NCBI GenBank assembly: GCA_964412395.1
Contig: CAYPOY010000190.1
Coordinates: forward strand, 1-9,805
Source: CAYPOY01 sp964412395
GTDB taxonomy: Bacteria; Chloroflexota; Anaerolineae; B4-G1
DNA: 9,805 bases
Direction of reading: 5' to 3'
Of this stretch, positions 1 to 6,666 are shown piece by piece. How positions within the stretch are numbered: the first letter of the stretch is position 1; each line of letters starts with the position of its first letter. The translations under genes and the position numbers were made by a program. The notes under the pieces were generated by a model. The model was given only the letters and a program-made list of their open reading frames with translations. It was not told where the DNA came from and did not search any database.

Positions 1-53
1 GACGTGTACTTCTTCTTCTAACCCGCGTAGCTCGGTGAAAATGTACGGTAGAG

Positions 54-82
54 AAGACAGGGATAGCCTTTGGTTGTATAAT
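54..82 (+). promoter_or_regulatory. Probable sigma-70-type promoter for the arsR-like gene
   Basis: A perfect TATAAT lies at 77-82. A -35-like AAGACA at 54-59 matches TTGACA at four of six positions, and the spacer is 17 bases. Transcription would begin near 89, inside the inverted repeat at 81-100, the usual geometry for repression by ArsR. A second TATAAT at 114-119 lies too close to the start codon to give a normal leader and has only a poor -35 upstream, so it is the weaker candidate. This is a pattern match only. Confidence 0.5.
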
Positions 83-100
83 ATGCGTGATGTTGCATAT
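81..100. promoter_or_regulatory. Inverted repeat, probable ArsR operator 1
   Basis: ATATGC at 81-86 and GCATAT at 95-100 form a perfect 6-base inverted repeat around an 8-base spacer. It overlaps the last bases of the TATAAT box and the expected transcription start of the regulator gene. The same half-sites with the same 8-base spacer recur at 489-508 before the permease. A related, less perfect repeat (ATATG at 99-103, CATAT at 112-116) overlaps its right edge. Imperfect AT-rich inverted repeats are typical binding sites for ArsR/SmtB dimers. The link to this ArsR is inferred from position and duplication. Confidence 0.7.
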
Positions 101-130
101 ATGGCGTGCTGCATATAATTCGGGAGTATG

Positions 131-463
131 ATGACAGAGAACTCGTATCGGCAAGCGGCCAAGCTGTTTCATATCCTGTCCCACCCGGCCCGGCTGCACA
201 TCCTGGACGAGCTGCGACGGGCGGAAGCCTGCGTATGTCATCTACAGACGGTCCTGAAGCGTCCGCAGGCCTACGTCTCTCAACAACTCCGAGTGCTGCG
301 CGAGGCCGGTATTGTGGTAGACAACAGAGAGGGGTCCAACGTCTACTACCGGCTGGCCGACCGGCGAGTGGAGCGGCTGCTGGAGCAAGTCCTGGGGCCA
401 GCGGGGCAGGCGACCCGCCTGCTGGATTGCCCTTGTCCCAAGTGCACGTCATGTTACCCGTAA
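131..463 (+). CDS. ArsR/SmtB-family metalloid-responsive repressor
   Basis: A cytoplasmic winged-helix regulator of 110 residues, a normal length for the family. It would bind operator DNA as a dimer and release it when metalloid or thiol-reactive ligands bind. The helix-turn-helix spans about residues 36-60 (…VLKRPQAYVSQQLRVLREAGIV), with the wing at about 62-75 (DNREGSNVYYRL). In the helix before it, Cys34-Val-Cys36 matches the ELCVC-type As(III)/Sb(III) site of classical ArsR. The C-terminus carries a second cluster, Cys100, Cys102, Cys105 and Cys108 (DCPCPKCTSC), which could form or complete another thiolate site. ATG 131 is preferred to ATG 128 because GGGAG at 122-126 leaves a 4-base spacing to 131 and only 1 base to 128. 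The gene sits upstream of the permease and between two copies of the same inverted repeat, suggesting autoregulation. The actual ligand is not proven. Confidence 0.88.
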   Translation: MTENSYRQAAKLFHILSHPARLHILDELRRAEACVCHLQTVLKRPQAYVSQQLRVLREAGIVVDNREGSNVYYRLADRRVERLLEQVLGPAGQATRLLDCPCPKCTSCYP

Positions 464-488
464 GCGCAGCTCTTTTTTTGCGTGCACG

Positions 489-508
489 ATATGCAACGTG
501 GTGCATAT
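489..508. promoter_or_regulatory. Inverted repeat, probable ArsR operator 2
   Basis: ATATGC at 489-494 and GCATAT at 503-508 form the same perfect repeat with the same 8-base spacer as the site at 81-100, while the spacer bases differ. It lies in the 71-base gap between the regulator and the permease, 16 bases before the permease ribosome binding site (GGAGG at 524-528). This suggests that the permease has its own ArsR-controlled promoter, although no good -10/-35 pair can be pointed to here. Confidence 0.7.
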
Positions 509-534
509 ATCAGTACAGACTACGGAGGTGAAAC

Positions 535-1893
535 TTGAACGTCTTGGAGTACCTGGCCATGCTGCTACAGACAGGACTGGGCAGCCTGGCGGCCTATCTG
601 GCGGCCCACGTCTTGTTGTGCCTGCTGCCAGCCTTCTTCATAGCTGGCGCATTGGCCGCGCTGATCCCCAAAGAGGCCATCACCAAATACCTGGGCCGGG
701 ACGCCCCTAAGTGGACCTCCTACCCGGCTTCGGCGGTGGGTGGTTTTGTGTTAGCGGTCTGCTCGTGCACCATCATGCCACTCTTTGCCAGCATCTACAA
801 GAAAGGTGCGGGGCTGGGACCGGCGATCACGTTCCTGTTCGTCGGGCCGGCGGTCAACATCCTGGCCATCTCCTTCACCGGCGTGCAGATCGGGATGGAC
901 ATCGCGCTGGCGCGAATCATCTTGTCCATCGTATTCGGCGTCGGCATCGGTATGCTGATGGCCTGGTTCTTCCGTAAGGACGACGAGACGCACAACGAGG
1001 AGACGAACGGCAACCGCGCCTTCGCCCAGGGCGCGAAGGTGCCGGGCCGCACGTGGGTCTTCTTCTTGCTGCTGCTGGGCGTGCTGATCGCTGGCACCTT
1101 GCAGGTGGGATTGCTCACGAACAGCTACGCCACGTTCACGCTCCCCGGCTCCTGGGCCAGCGGGTTCCAGGGCTGGCTGGATGGCGTCGTGCCGCCGAAC
1201 CCAGGCCTGGGCATCGAGGGCGTGAGCGTCCACGGGGTGTTCCTGATCGGCCTACTGATCCTCATCGCCATCACTGCCTGGCTGGGGTTGAACAAGGTGG
1301 ATGAAGGGTTCAATACCTGGACCTACGTGGCCTTGGGGCTGATTACTCTGACCCTGATCGTCGCCTCGTTCAGAGTCGTAGCGGCCACGAACGGCCTGAG
1401 CGTTGGCGTCACCGGCAAGCTCATTGCCGAGATCCTGCTCATCGGGGCCGTCTGGTGGATGGCCGCCACGCGCTTTGAGGTCTACGATATCCAAGAGTGG
1501 CTGTGGGAGACGTGGCGCTTCGTCAAGCAGATCATCCCGCTGCTGATCGTGGGCGTCTTTCTGGCCGGGATGGCCCGGGCCATCATCCCCACAACCTGGA
1601 TTGAGGCGATTGCCGGGCGCAACACGGTGTGGGCCAACCTGATCGGCGTGCTGTTTGGCGTCTTTATGTACTTCCCGACGCTGGTCGAGGTACCCATCGC
1701 GCAGACGTTCCTCTCGCTGGGGATGCACCGGGGCCCGCTGCTGGCATATCTGCTGGCCGACCCGGAGTTGAGTTTGCAGTCCATCCTCATCACCAACTCG
1801 GTGATCGGCAAGAGGAAGACGGCGGTCTACGTGGTTCTGGTGACGATCTTCAGCACCCTGTCGGGGCTGATCTTTGGCTGGTTCATACGCTGA
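535..1893 (+). CDS. DUF318/ArsP-type membrane permease
   Basis: A 452-residue polytopic inner-membrane protein of the PF03773 permease group, which includes ArsP organoarsenical exporters and many uncharacterised relatives. Hydrophobic segments occur in two halves separated by a polar loop at about residues 146-170 (RKDDE…) and a second extramembrane stretch at about 200-230. The first half has the family's Cys-Ser-Cys motif (Cys76-Ser77-Cys78, then TIMPLF), followed by the conserved GPAVNILA. The second half repeats the theme with YFPTLVEVP and a DPELSLQSILI motif. The cysteine pair in the membrane is the expected thiolate binding site. The start is TTG at 535, supported by GGAGG at 524-528 with 6 bases of spacing. 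Position after ArsR and before a thioredoxin-fold gene is a common arrangement for this family and points to efflux of a metalloid, metal or thiol-reactive compound. The substrate is unknown. Confidence 0.85.
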   Translation: MNVLEYLAMLLQTGLGSLAAYLAAHVLLCLLPAFFIAGALAALIPKEAITKYLGRDAPKWTSYPASAVGGFVLAVCSCTIMPLFASIYKKGAGLGPAITFLFVGPAVNILAISFTGVQIGMDIALARIILSIVFGVGIGMLMAWFFRKDDETHNEETNGNRAFAQGAKVPGRTWVFFLLLLGVLIAGTLQVGLLTNSYATFTLPGSWASGFQGWLDGVVPPNPGLGIEGVSVHGVFLIGLLILIAITAWLGLNKVDEGFNTWTYVALGLITLTLIVASFRVVAATNGLSVGVTGKLIAEILLIGAVWWMAATRFEVYDIQEWLWETWRFVKQIIPLLIVGVFLAGMARAIIPTTWIEAIAGRNTVWANLIGVLFGVFMYFPTLVEVPIAQTFLSLGMHRGPLLAYLLADPELSLQSILITNSVIGKRKTAVYVVLVTIFSTLSGLIFGWFIR

Positions 1894-1894
1894 A

Positions 1895-1934
1895 GCGTGA
1901 AACGTGAAGACGTGAAACGTGATACACGCTTTTT
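1895..1934 (+). repeat. CGTGAAA-type short tandem repeat, possible weak terminator
   Basis: The 12-mer CGTGAAACGTGA occurs twice exactly (1896-1907 and 1911-1922) with a 15-base period, so the stretch reads as degenerate heptamers CGTGAAA/CGTGATA. AGCGTG at 1894-1899 can pair with CACGCT at 1925-1930, and a shorter CGTG-ATA-CACG hairpin sits at 1918-1928, directly followed by TTTTT. It could be a weak terminator or attenuator between the permease and the rest of the operon, or an interspersed repeat of the genome. The stems are short, so a terminator role is uncertain. Confidence 0.5.
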
Positions 1935-1972
1935 GGTACATAGCGTGGAACTCTTTATGAAGGAGGTCAACA

Positions 1973-2218
1973 GTGAAGATTAAAATTCTGGGTGGCGGGT
2001 GTGCCAAGTGCGATCGTCTGGAGAAGTTGGCCCACGAAGTGGTCAGTGAGCTGGGCGTCGAAGCGACGTTCATCAAGGTCAAAGAGATGGACGAGATCAT
2101 GGCCTACGACGTCATGAGCACGCCAGCCCTGGTGATTGACGAAGAAGTCAAGTCGTCGGGCCGCATTCCGCGCAAAGAAGAGATCGTGGAGTGGATCCAA
2201 GCGGCGCAAGGTCTGTAG
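1973..2218 (+). CDS. Small thioredoxin-fold redox-active disulfide protein (CxxC)
   Basis: An 81-residue cytoplasmic protein of the Thioredoxin_3/MTH895-like family, in which a minimal thioredoxin fold carries a dithiol. The sequence begins with beta strand MKIKIL, followed by the active site Cys10-Ala-Lys-Cys13. The cis-proline loop is at STPAL (Pro51), followed by VIDEEVKSSGRIPRKEEIVEWI, the characteristic end of the family. The start is GTG 1973, supported by AGGAGG at 1961-1966 with a 6-base gap. Members of this family are frequently found beside DUF318 permeases and ArsR regulators. A role as thiol reductant or carrier for the exported substrate or for the downstream redox enzymes is inferred. 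It aligns colinearly with the protein at 6388-6654, with CxxC and cis-Pro at the same residue numbers. Confidence 0.88.
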   Translation: MKIKILGGGCAKCDRLEKLAHEVVSELGVEATFIKVKEMDEIMAYDVMSTPALVIDEEVKSSGRIPRKEEIVEWIQAAQGL

Positions 2219-2251
2219 GCTAAAGTCAATTCATACCGGCGGGAGGTTATC

Positions 2252-2470
2252 GTGCAGCCAAAAGATGCGGAGGACCGAACAGTACAATGCACTTGCGTGA
2301 CGGATAGCTTCGCGGCGCTGCCGCCGGAACTGCGACCGCGCCCACGAAAGAAGAGTAGCCTGCGGAAAGTGACATGTCCGGGCTGCGGGCTGGTGTACTG
2401 GACCAACCGGCCCACTGACCTGTGCATGGATTGTGAAAAGGGGGGCGTGAAGGCACCCCCGACGACCTGA
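2252..2470 (+). CDS. Small zinc-ribbon-like protein
   Basis: A 72-residue protein with no family that I can name. It has a CPGC pair at about residues 42-45 and a CMDC pair at about 58-61, separated by a short loop (GLVYWTNRPTDL). That is the spacing of a zinc ribbon or a small rubredoxin-like knuckle. An extra CTC lies near residue 13, and a basic linker (RPRPRKK) lies between. The start is GTG 2252 with GGGAGG at 2241-2246 and a 5-base gap. The gene follows the thioredoxin-fold gene by 33 bases. It could be a zinc-binding accessory protein, or could bind the thiol-reactive metal or metalloid. The function is unknown. Confidence 0.6.
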   Translation: MQPKDAEDRTVQCTCVTDSFAALPPELRPRPRKKSSLRKVTCPGCGLVYWTNRPTDLCMDCEKGGVKAPPTT

Positions 2471-2485
2471 CTTATGGGGGTATAG

Positions 2486-2533
2486 ATGCTGAACATCAAA
2501 GTTTTGCGAAAGGTGAACGGCTACCGCGGATGA
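2486..2533 (+). other. 15-codon reading frame in the gap before the AOR gene, possible gene remnant
   Basis: ATG at 2486 opens a frame encoding MLNIKVLRKVNGYRG and stops at 2531-2533. Its start resembles the first beta strand of the two thioredoxin-fold proteins here (MKIKIL and MDIKIL), and the DNA AACATCAAAGTTTTG is close to GACATCAAAATCTTG of the gene at 6388. It might be the left stub of a gene cut off when the AOR segment arrived, or chance. The rest of the 118-base gap (2471-2588) holds only the AOR ribosome binding site. Confidence 0.2.
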
Positions 2534-2588
2534 CACGGCTCCAACCGCCGACGCTTGCTGCTACATGAGCACAAGAAGGAGGAAACAG

Positions 2589-5500
2589 ATGTACGGCTGG
2601 AGAGGAACTATCCTGAGGATAGACCTCACGAGGGAAAAGGTCACGAAGCAGCCGCTGGCCGAGTCGGTGGCGATGGACTTCGTAGGCGGCAGGGGGCTCA
2701 ACTCGAAGACGCTCTTCGACGAGGTGAAGCCAGGCATTGACCCGCTGAGCCCGGAGAACGTCCTGTGCCTGGCCCCTGGCCCACTATCGGGCACCCCCCT
2801 GGGCATGGCAAGCCGCTTAGAAGTCAGCACCCTCTCGCCTTATAGTGGCATCCTGGGCGACGGGAACGTCGGAGGCTCTTTCGCCACGTTCCTGAAGTGG
2901 GCTGGCTACGATCAAATCGTGATAACAGGGAGGGCAAGCAGCCCGAAGTACCTCTGGATAGATGACGAGAACGTCGAACTGAGGGACGCTGCGGACCTGT
3001 GGGGTAAGACGACATGGGAGACCACCGATATACTTCAAAAGAGGCATGGGAAAAACATCAGCGTGGCCTGCATCGGTCAGGCGGGGGGAAACCTGGTCCG
3101 ATTCGCGTCCACCATCGTTGACAAGCACAGTTCCGCCACCCGGGGGAGCGGCGCCGTGTGGGGCTCCAAGAACCTGAAGGCCATCGCCGTCAAGGGCAGC
3201 GGCAAAGTGGCACTGGCCAATCCCGGGGAGTTCAGGCAACTGGCGTGGGAGGACAGGGAGTTCTTTTTGGAAGACGACCTGCAGCACGAAGTCATCGCCG
3301 TACACGGCACGCACATCGGCATGATGTCCTGGTGGCCGGGCTACAGGTACTTCCAGGAATACCTCTCCGGCGCTAAAGTCCCCGCGGCTTTGAGACCCGA
3401 AGCCTGGAAGAAATACGAGGTGGGGAGAACGGGCTGCCACGACTGCCCCGTCGGGTGCAAGGATGTCTACAAAATCCCGTCGGGCAAGTATGCGGGGGAG
3501 GAAGGCTCAGGCCTCGAGTTTGAGTGCATCGCCTGTATGGGCACCAACTGCGGCGTCGAAGACCCCATCGCCATAATGGAGATGGAAAACCTGGCTGACA
3601 AGTACGGGATGTGCGTGATAGGGCTTGGCAACGCGATTGCCCTCGCCAAGGAACTCTACGACCGGGGGATCATCACCGCAGAGGACACCGGCGGGCTGTC
3701 GCTGGACTGGGAGGATGCTGATTCCCAGATCGGACTGGTCCACTGCACTGCGTTGAGAGAGGGGTTCGGCAACCTGATAGCCGAGGGGATGTACAGCCTG
3801 GCAAAGATCATCGGCCGGGGGGCGATGGATTACTGCTACCACGTCAAGGGGTTCAGCCGTGGCCCCCACCCTCCGGGGCTTTTCGCCCTCGCCCACGCGA
3901 CCTCGACCAGGGGCACCGATCACCTGAGGGGAAGAAGTTGGGCCTATGGCGAGAACGCCCCGGAGATCTTCCCCGCGCTTGTGAGTAAGGGCCTGGTGTC
4001 CGACGTGTCCAAGGACCCGGTGGGGGCGCTCACCGTCTCCGAAAGGGCCACGACGATTTCGGATGCGATAGGGCGCTGCAAAGGGGCTGTCAACAGTTGG
4101 GTCTGCGCCGTGCCGCTCGTGTGGAAGCATCCGCTGTGGGACGGGCTGGCCAGGCTGCTGACGACGGCCACTGGCCTCGAGTTCGACGCTACCGGCCTGG
4201 AGGAGGCCGGGGAAAGGATCTATGCCCTCGAAAGGGGTTTCAACGTCAGGCAGGGGATAACGAGAGAGGACGACCGGCTGCCGCAGAAGCCGGAGGTGAG
4301 GGACACTCCACAGGGGAAGGAGGAGCAGGAGAAGCACGCGGAAATGCTCACGGAGTGCTACCGTGTGCACGGCTACGACCCCGAGACAGGCATCCCGACG
4401 CGGGATATGCCCCCTATCTCCACCAACCTGGCCGCTAAAGACGGCACGGTGAGCGATGAACTGGTCTTCCACTACGCAGAACGGGCCAGGGGTGGAGTTG
4501 GACTCATCACCGTAGAGAACGTGTGCATTGCCTACCCGCTGGCCCGGCACGGCGCGGCACAGCCGCGTATTGACGACGATGTTTTCATCCCCCGCCTGCG
4601 CCGTCTGGCCGATGCCATCCACGAGGGCGGGGCGAAGGCCGCCGTGGAGCTTACCCATCCGGGGATGAACGCTGGCCTGCACTACATCGAAGAGGAGACC
4701 CCGGTTGCTCCATCGGCCGTGCCCCGACCCCAAGATGGCCTCATTCCCAGGGTACTCTCCCGTGAAGAAGTCGCGGAAGTGATCGGGAAATACGTGGAAG
4801 CAGCGCGGCGGGCCGGGCGAGCCGGCTTCGACGCGGTGGAGCTACAGGCCTGCCACGGCCTGCTCATCAACCAGTTTCTCTCCCCGCTCACCAACCAGCG
4901 CCAAGACGAGTACGGCGGCGACCGCGAGAACCGAATCCGCTTCTTGCTGGAGATCGTGGAAGGAATCAAGCGTCACGTGGGCTTCAGTTTTCCTGTTATG
5001 GTACGCCTGGTGGCTGAAGACATGCTGGAAGGCGGACTTACGCTGGAGGATGGTCGCTGGTTTGCCCGTCGCCTGGAGGAGGCGGGGGCAGACGCTATCC
5101 ATCCCGATTTCGGTCTGGGGGGCAAGGAGAAACGGTTGGAGCCGATGCCCTATCCCCAGGCCTGGCGGGTCTACCTGGCCGAGGAGATCAAGACGGCGGT
5201 CTCCATCCCGGTGATCGCCGTGGGGGTGATCCGCGAGCCCCAGGTGGCCGAGGAGATTCTGGAGGCGGGGAAAGCGGATTTCGTCGCCCTGGGGCGAGCA
5301 CTCGTCGCCGACCCCGATTGGCCCAACAAGGCACAGGCCGGGGAGGTAGGAGCCATTCGGCGGTATATCGGTTGTAACGAATGTGTGGTAGCCCGCCACG
5401 TGGAGGATGCACCCCTGCGCTGCTCCCTCAACGCGACCGTGGGCCGGGGAGCGGAAACGTGCCGCCTCGAAAGAACAGCGACACCCAAACGGGTGCTGAT

Positions 5501-6269
5501 CATCGGCGGCGGTCCGGCGGGGATGGAAGCCGAGCGGGTGGCAGCCCTACGCGGGCATCAGGTGACCCTCTACGAGCGTGAAGCCCGCCTGGGCGGAATG
5601 CTCAATGTCGCCGCTATACCACCAGGGAAGGAGAAGCTCAACTGGATCACGGAGTACTTTGCCCACGAACTGCCCCGCCTGGGTGTGGAGATCCACCTGG
5701 GGGAGACGCTGGAGGCGGAGAGGGTGCGAGCATTGAAACCCGACGTGGTGATCATCGCCACCGGCTCCGAGCCTGCTATCCCGGACATCCCCGGCGTGGA
5801 CGGACCGAACGTGCTCGTGGCCCAGGAACTCCTGGTTAGCCAGATGCACTTTACAAGGCAGCGGTTTGCCGTCGTCGGTGGGGGAATGCTGGGACTAGAG
5901 ACGGCAGAATACCTGGCTGTACAGGGAAACGGGGTGACCGTGCTCAAGCGGTACGAGACAATCGGGCGCAGCATCGAGCCGCTCTACCGCGATTACCTCT
6001 TGCGAGAGTTAAAGAAGCATGGTGTGGAGATAATGACCCGCGTCGAGGTGGAGGCGATTCAGGCGGACGGTGTGTTGGTGCGGGACGAGGCTGGAGAAGA
6101 GCGTGTCGTCCCTGCCGACCGGGCGGTACTGGCCCGAGGGGCAACACCGTCGAACGAACCGGCGCACGCGCTTCAGGACCTTGGCCCAATCGTCATCGGC
6201 GACTCTGTCCAACCACGCAAAATCGTCAATGCCATCGCGGAGGGGTTCCTGGCCGCCCAATCCATCTGA
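2589..6269 (+). CDS. Fusion of aldehyde ferredoxin oxidoreductase and OYE/2,4-dienoyl-CoA-reductase-type Fe-S flavoprotein
   Basis: One uninterrupted 1226-residue frame. Residues 1-606 are an AOR-family tungsten/molybdenum bis-pterin enzyme: MYGW start, GGRGL (33-37), a GSGAVWGSKNLKAIAVKG block, and 4Fe-4S ligands Cys283, Cys286, Cys290 and Cys497, spaced much as in Pyrococcus AOR. Residues 607-1226 resemble NADH:flavin oxidoreductases of the FadH/trimethylamine dehydrogenase type: an FMN barrel from MPPISTN, an HGLLINQFLSP…DEYGG…ENR block, an Fe-S loop at 926-945, FAD motif GGGPAG (973-978) and NAD(P) motif GGGMLG (1097-1102). The AOR half stops at GIPTRD, about 10-15 residues short of the usual end. 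The flavoprotein half lacks the usual first ~20 residues (FEPIKIG…KNRIV). ATG 2589 is chosen over ATG 2565 because AAGGAGGA (2576-2583) precedes it and AOR proteins begin MYGW. The Arg codons differ sharply between the halves. Electron flow between aldehyde/W site and flavin/NAD(P)H is plausible but unproven, and the join could be an assembly artefact. Confidence 0.85.
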   Translation: MYGWRGTILRIDLTREKVTKQPLAESVAMDFVGGRGLNSKTLFDEVKPGIDPLSPENVLCLAPGPLSGTPLGMASRLEVSTLSPYSGILGDGNVGGSFATFLKWAGYDQIVITGRASSPKYLWIDDENVELRDAADLWGKTTWETTDILQKRHGKNISVACIGQAGGNLVRFASTIVDKHSSATRGSGAVWGSKNLKAIAVKGSGKVALANPGEFRQLAWEDREFFLEDDLQHEVIAVHGTHIGMMSWWPGYRYFQEYLSGAKVPAALRPEAWKKYEVGRTGCHDCPVGCKDVYKIPSGKYAGEEGSGLEFECIACMGTNCGVEDPIAIMEMENLADKYGMCVIGLGNAIALAKELYDRGIITAEDTGGLSLDWEDADSQIGLVHCTALREGFGNLIAEGMYSLAKIIGRGAMDYCYHVKGFSRGPHPPGLFALAHATSTRGTDHLRGRSWAYGENAPEIFPALVSKGLVSDVSKDPVGALTVSERATTISDAIGRCKGAVNSWVCAVPLVWKHPLWDGLARLLTTATGLEFDATGLEEAGERIYALERGFNVRQGITREDDRLPQKPEVRDTPQGKEEQEKHAEMLTECYRVHGYDPETGIPTRDMPPISTNLAAKDGTVSDELVFHYAERARGGVGLITVENVCIAYPLARHGAAQPRIDDDVFIPRLRRLADAIHEGGAKAAVELTHPGMNAGLHYIEEETPVAPSAVPRPQDGLIPRVLSREEVAEVIGKYVEAARRAGRAGFDAVELQACHGLLINQFLSPLTNQRQDEYGGDRENRIRFLLEIVEGIKRHVGFSFPVMVRLVAEDMLEGGLTLEDGRWFARRLEEAGADAIHPDFGLGGKEKRLEPMPYPQAWRVYLAEEIKTAVSIPVIAVGVIREPQVAEEILEAGKADFVALGRALVADPDWPNKAQAGEVGAIRRYIGCNECVVARHVEDAPLRCSLNATVGRGAETCRLERTATPKRVLIIGGGPAGMEAERVAALRGHQVTLYEREARLGGMLNVAAIPPGKEKLNWITEYFAHELPRLGVEIHLGETLEAERVRALKPDVVIIATGSEPAIPDIPGVDGPNVLVAQELLVSQMHFTRQRFAVVGGGMLGLETAEYLAVQGNGVTVLKRYETIGRSIEPLYRDYLLRELKKHGVEIMTRVEVEAIQADGVLVRDEAGEERVVPADRAVLARGATPSNEPAHALQDLGPIVIGDSVQPRKIVNAIAEGFLAAQSI

Positions 6270-6387
6270 AGGGCCTGCGCGGCAACAGGTAGGGGAAAGA
6301 TTGAACCGTGTGCCCGGTGATTATGGCACCGAGTTCGCTGGGGATCAGCATATTGCTTTTAACCCCGCAAAATTATGGAGGTGTGAA

Positions 6388-6654
6388 ATGGACATCAAAA
6401 TCTTGGGCTCCGGTTGTCACGACTGTCTCAGGCTGGAACTCCTGGTGGGGCAGGTGTTGGCCGAGCTTGGGATGGAGGCCAGCCTCAGCCGGATAGACGA
6501 TCCCCACGAGATTGATCGCTACGTTCTGGCCGGGCCGCCGGGCCTGGTCATCAACGGCGAGTTGGTTTCGGAAGGAAGAATGCCCACCAGGGAAGAAATA
6601 AGTGCCTGGATCGTGGCCGCCTTGAGCTGGGAGCAGCGGGCGTGGTTGCCGTGA
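6388..6654 (+). CDS. Second small thioredoxin-fold redox-active disulfide protein (CxxC)
   Basis: An 88-residue paralogue of the protein at 1973-2218. It begins with strand MDIKIL, followed by Cys10-His-Asp-Cys13. The cis-proline position is Pro51 in AGPPGLVING, and the ending SEGRMPTREEISAWIV is colinear with that of the first paralogue. The C-terminus is about 7 residues longer and ends in a Trp-rich tail (WEQRAWLP). ATG 6388 has GGAGG at 6377-6381 with a 6-base gap. The frame is open further upstream through the end of the fusion gene, but no homologous sequence lies there. The gene follows the AOR::flavoprotein gene by 118 bases and leads the Fe-S protein by 12 bases. It is probably a dithiol carrier for this redox cluster. 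Confidence 0.87.
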   Translation: MDIKILGSGCHDCLRLELLVGQVLAELGMEASLSRIDDPHEIDRYVLAGPPGLVINGELVSEGRMPTREEISAWIVAALSWEQRAWLP

Positions 6655-6666
6655 ACGGAGGAATCT

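Noticed and set aside
473..479. Run of seven T after the regulator gene as a terminator
   Set aside because: No convincing GC-rich hairpin precedes it.
18..506. 162-residue - strand frame over the regulator
   Set aside because: It overlaps both operators and the ArsR gene, and its translation is Ala/Pro/Arg-rich without domain features.
2565..2588. Upstream ATG start for the AOR fusion adding MSTRRRKQ
   Set aside because: The ribosome binding site AAGGAGGA lies after this ATG and directly before ATG 2589, and AOR proteins begin MYGW.
3507..4733. 408-residue open frame on the - strand across the AOR gene
   Set aside because: It is antisense to a gene with clear AOR motifs, has a Pro/Arg/His-rich composition typical of a GC-rich shadow frame, and matches no family that I recognise.
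6322..6353. Third ArsR operator before the gene at 6388
   Set aside because: Only one GCATAT half-site (6348-6353) is present; the nearest opposing half is imperfect and about 20 bases away.
6070..6387. Longer upstream extension of the second thioredoxin-fold gene
   Set aside because: The frame is open through the end of the fusion gene but encodes nothing family-like; ATG 6388 has a good ribosome binding site and aligns with the first paralogue.
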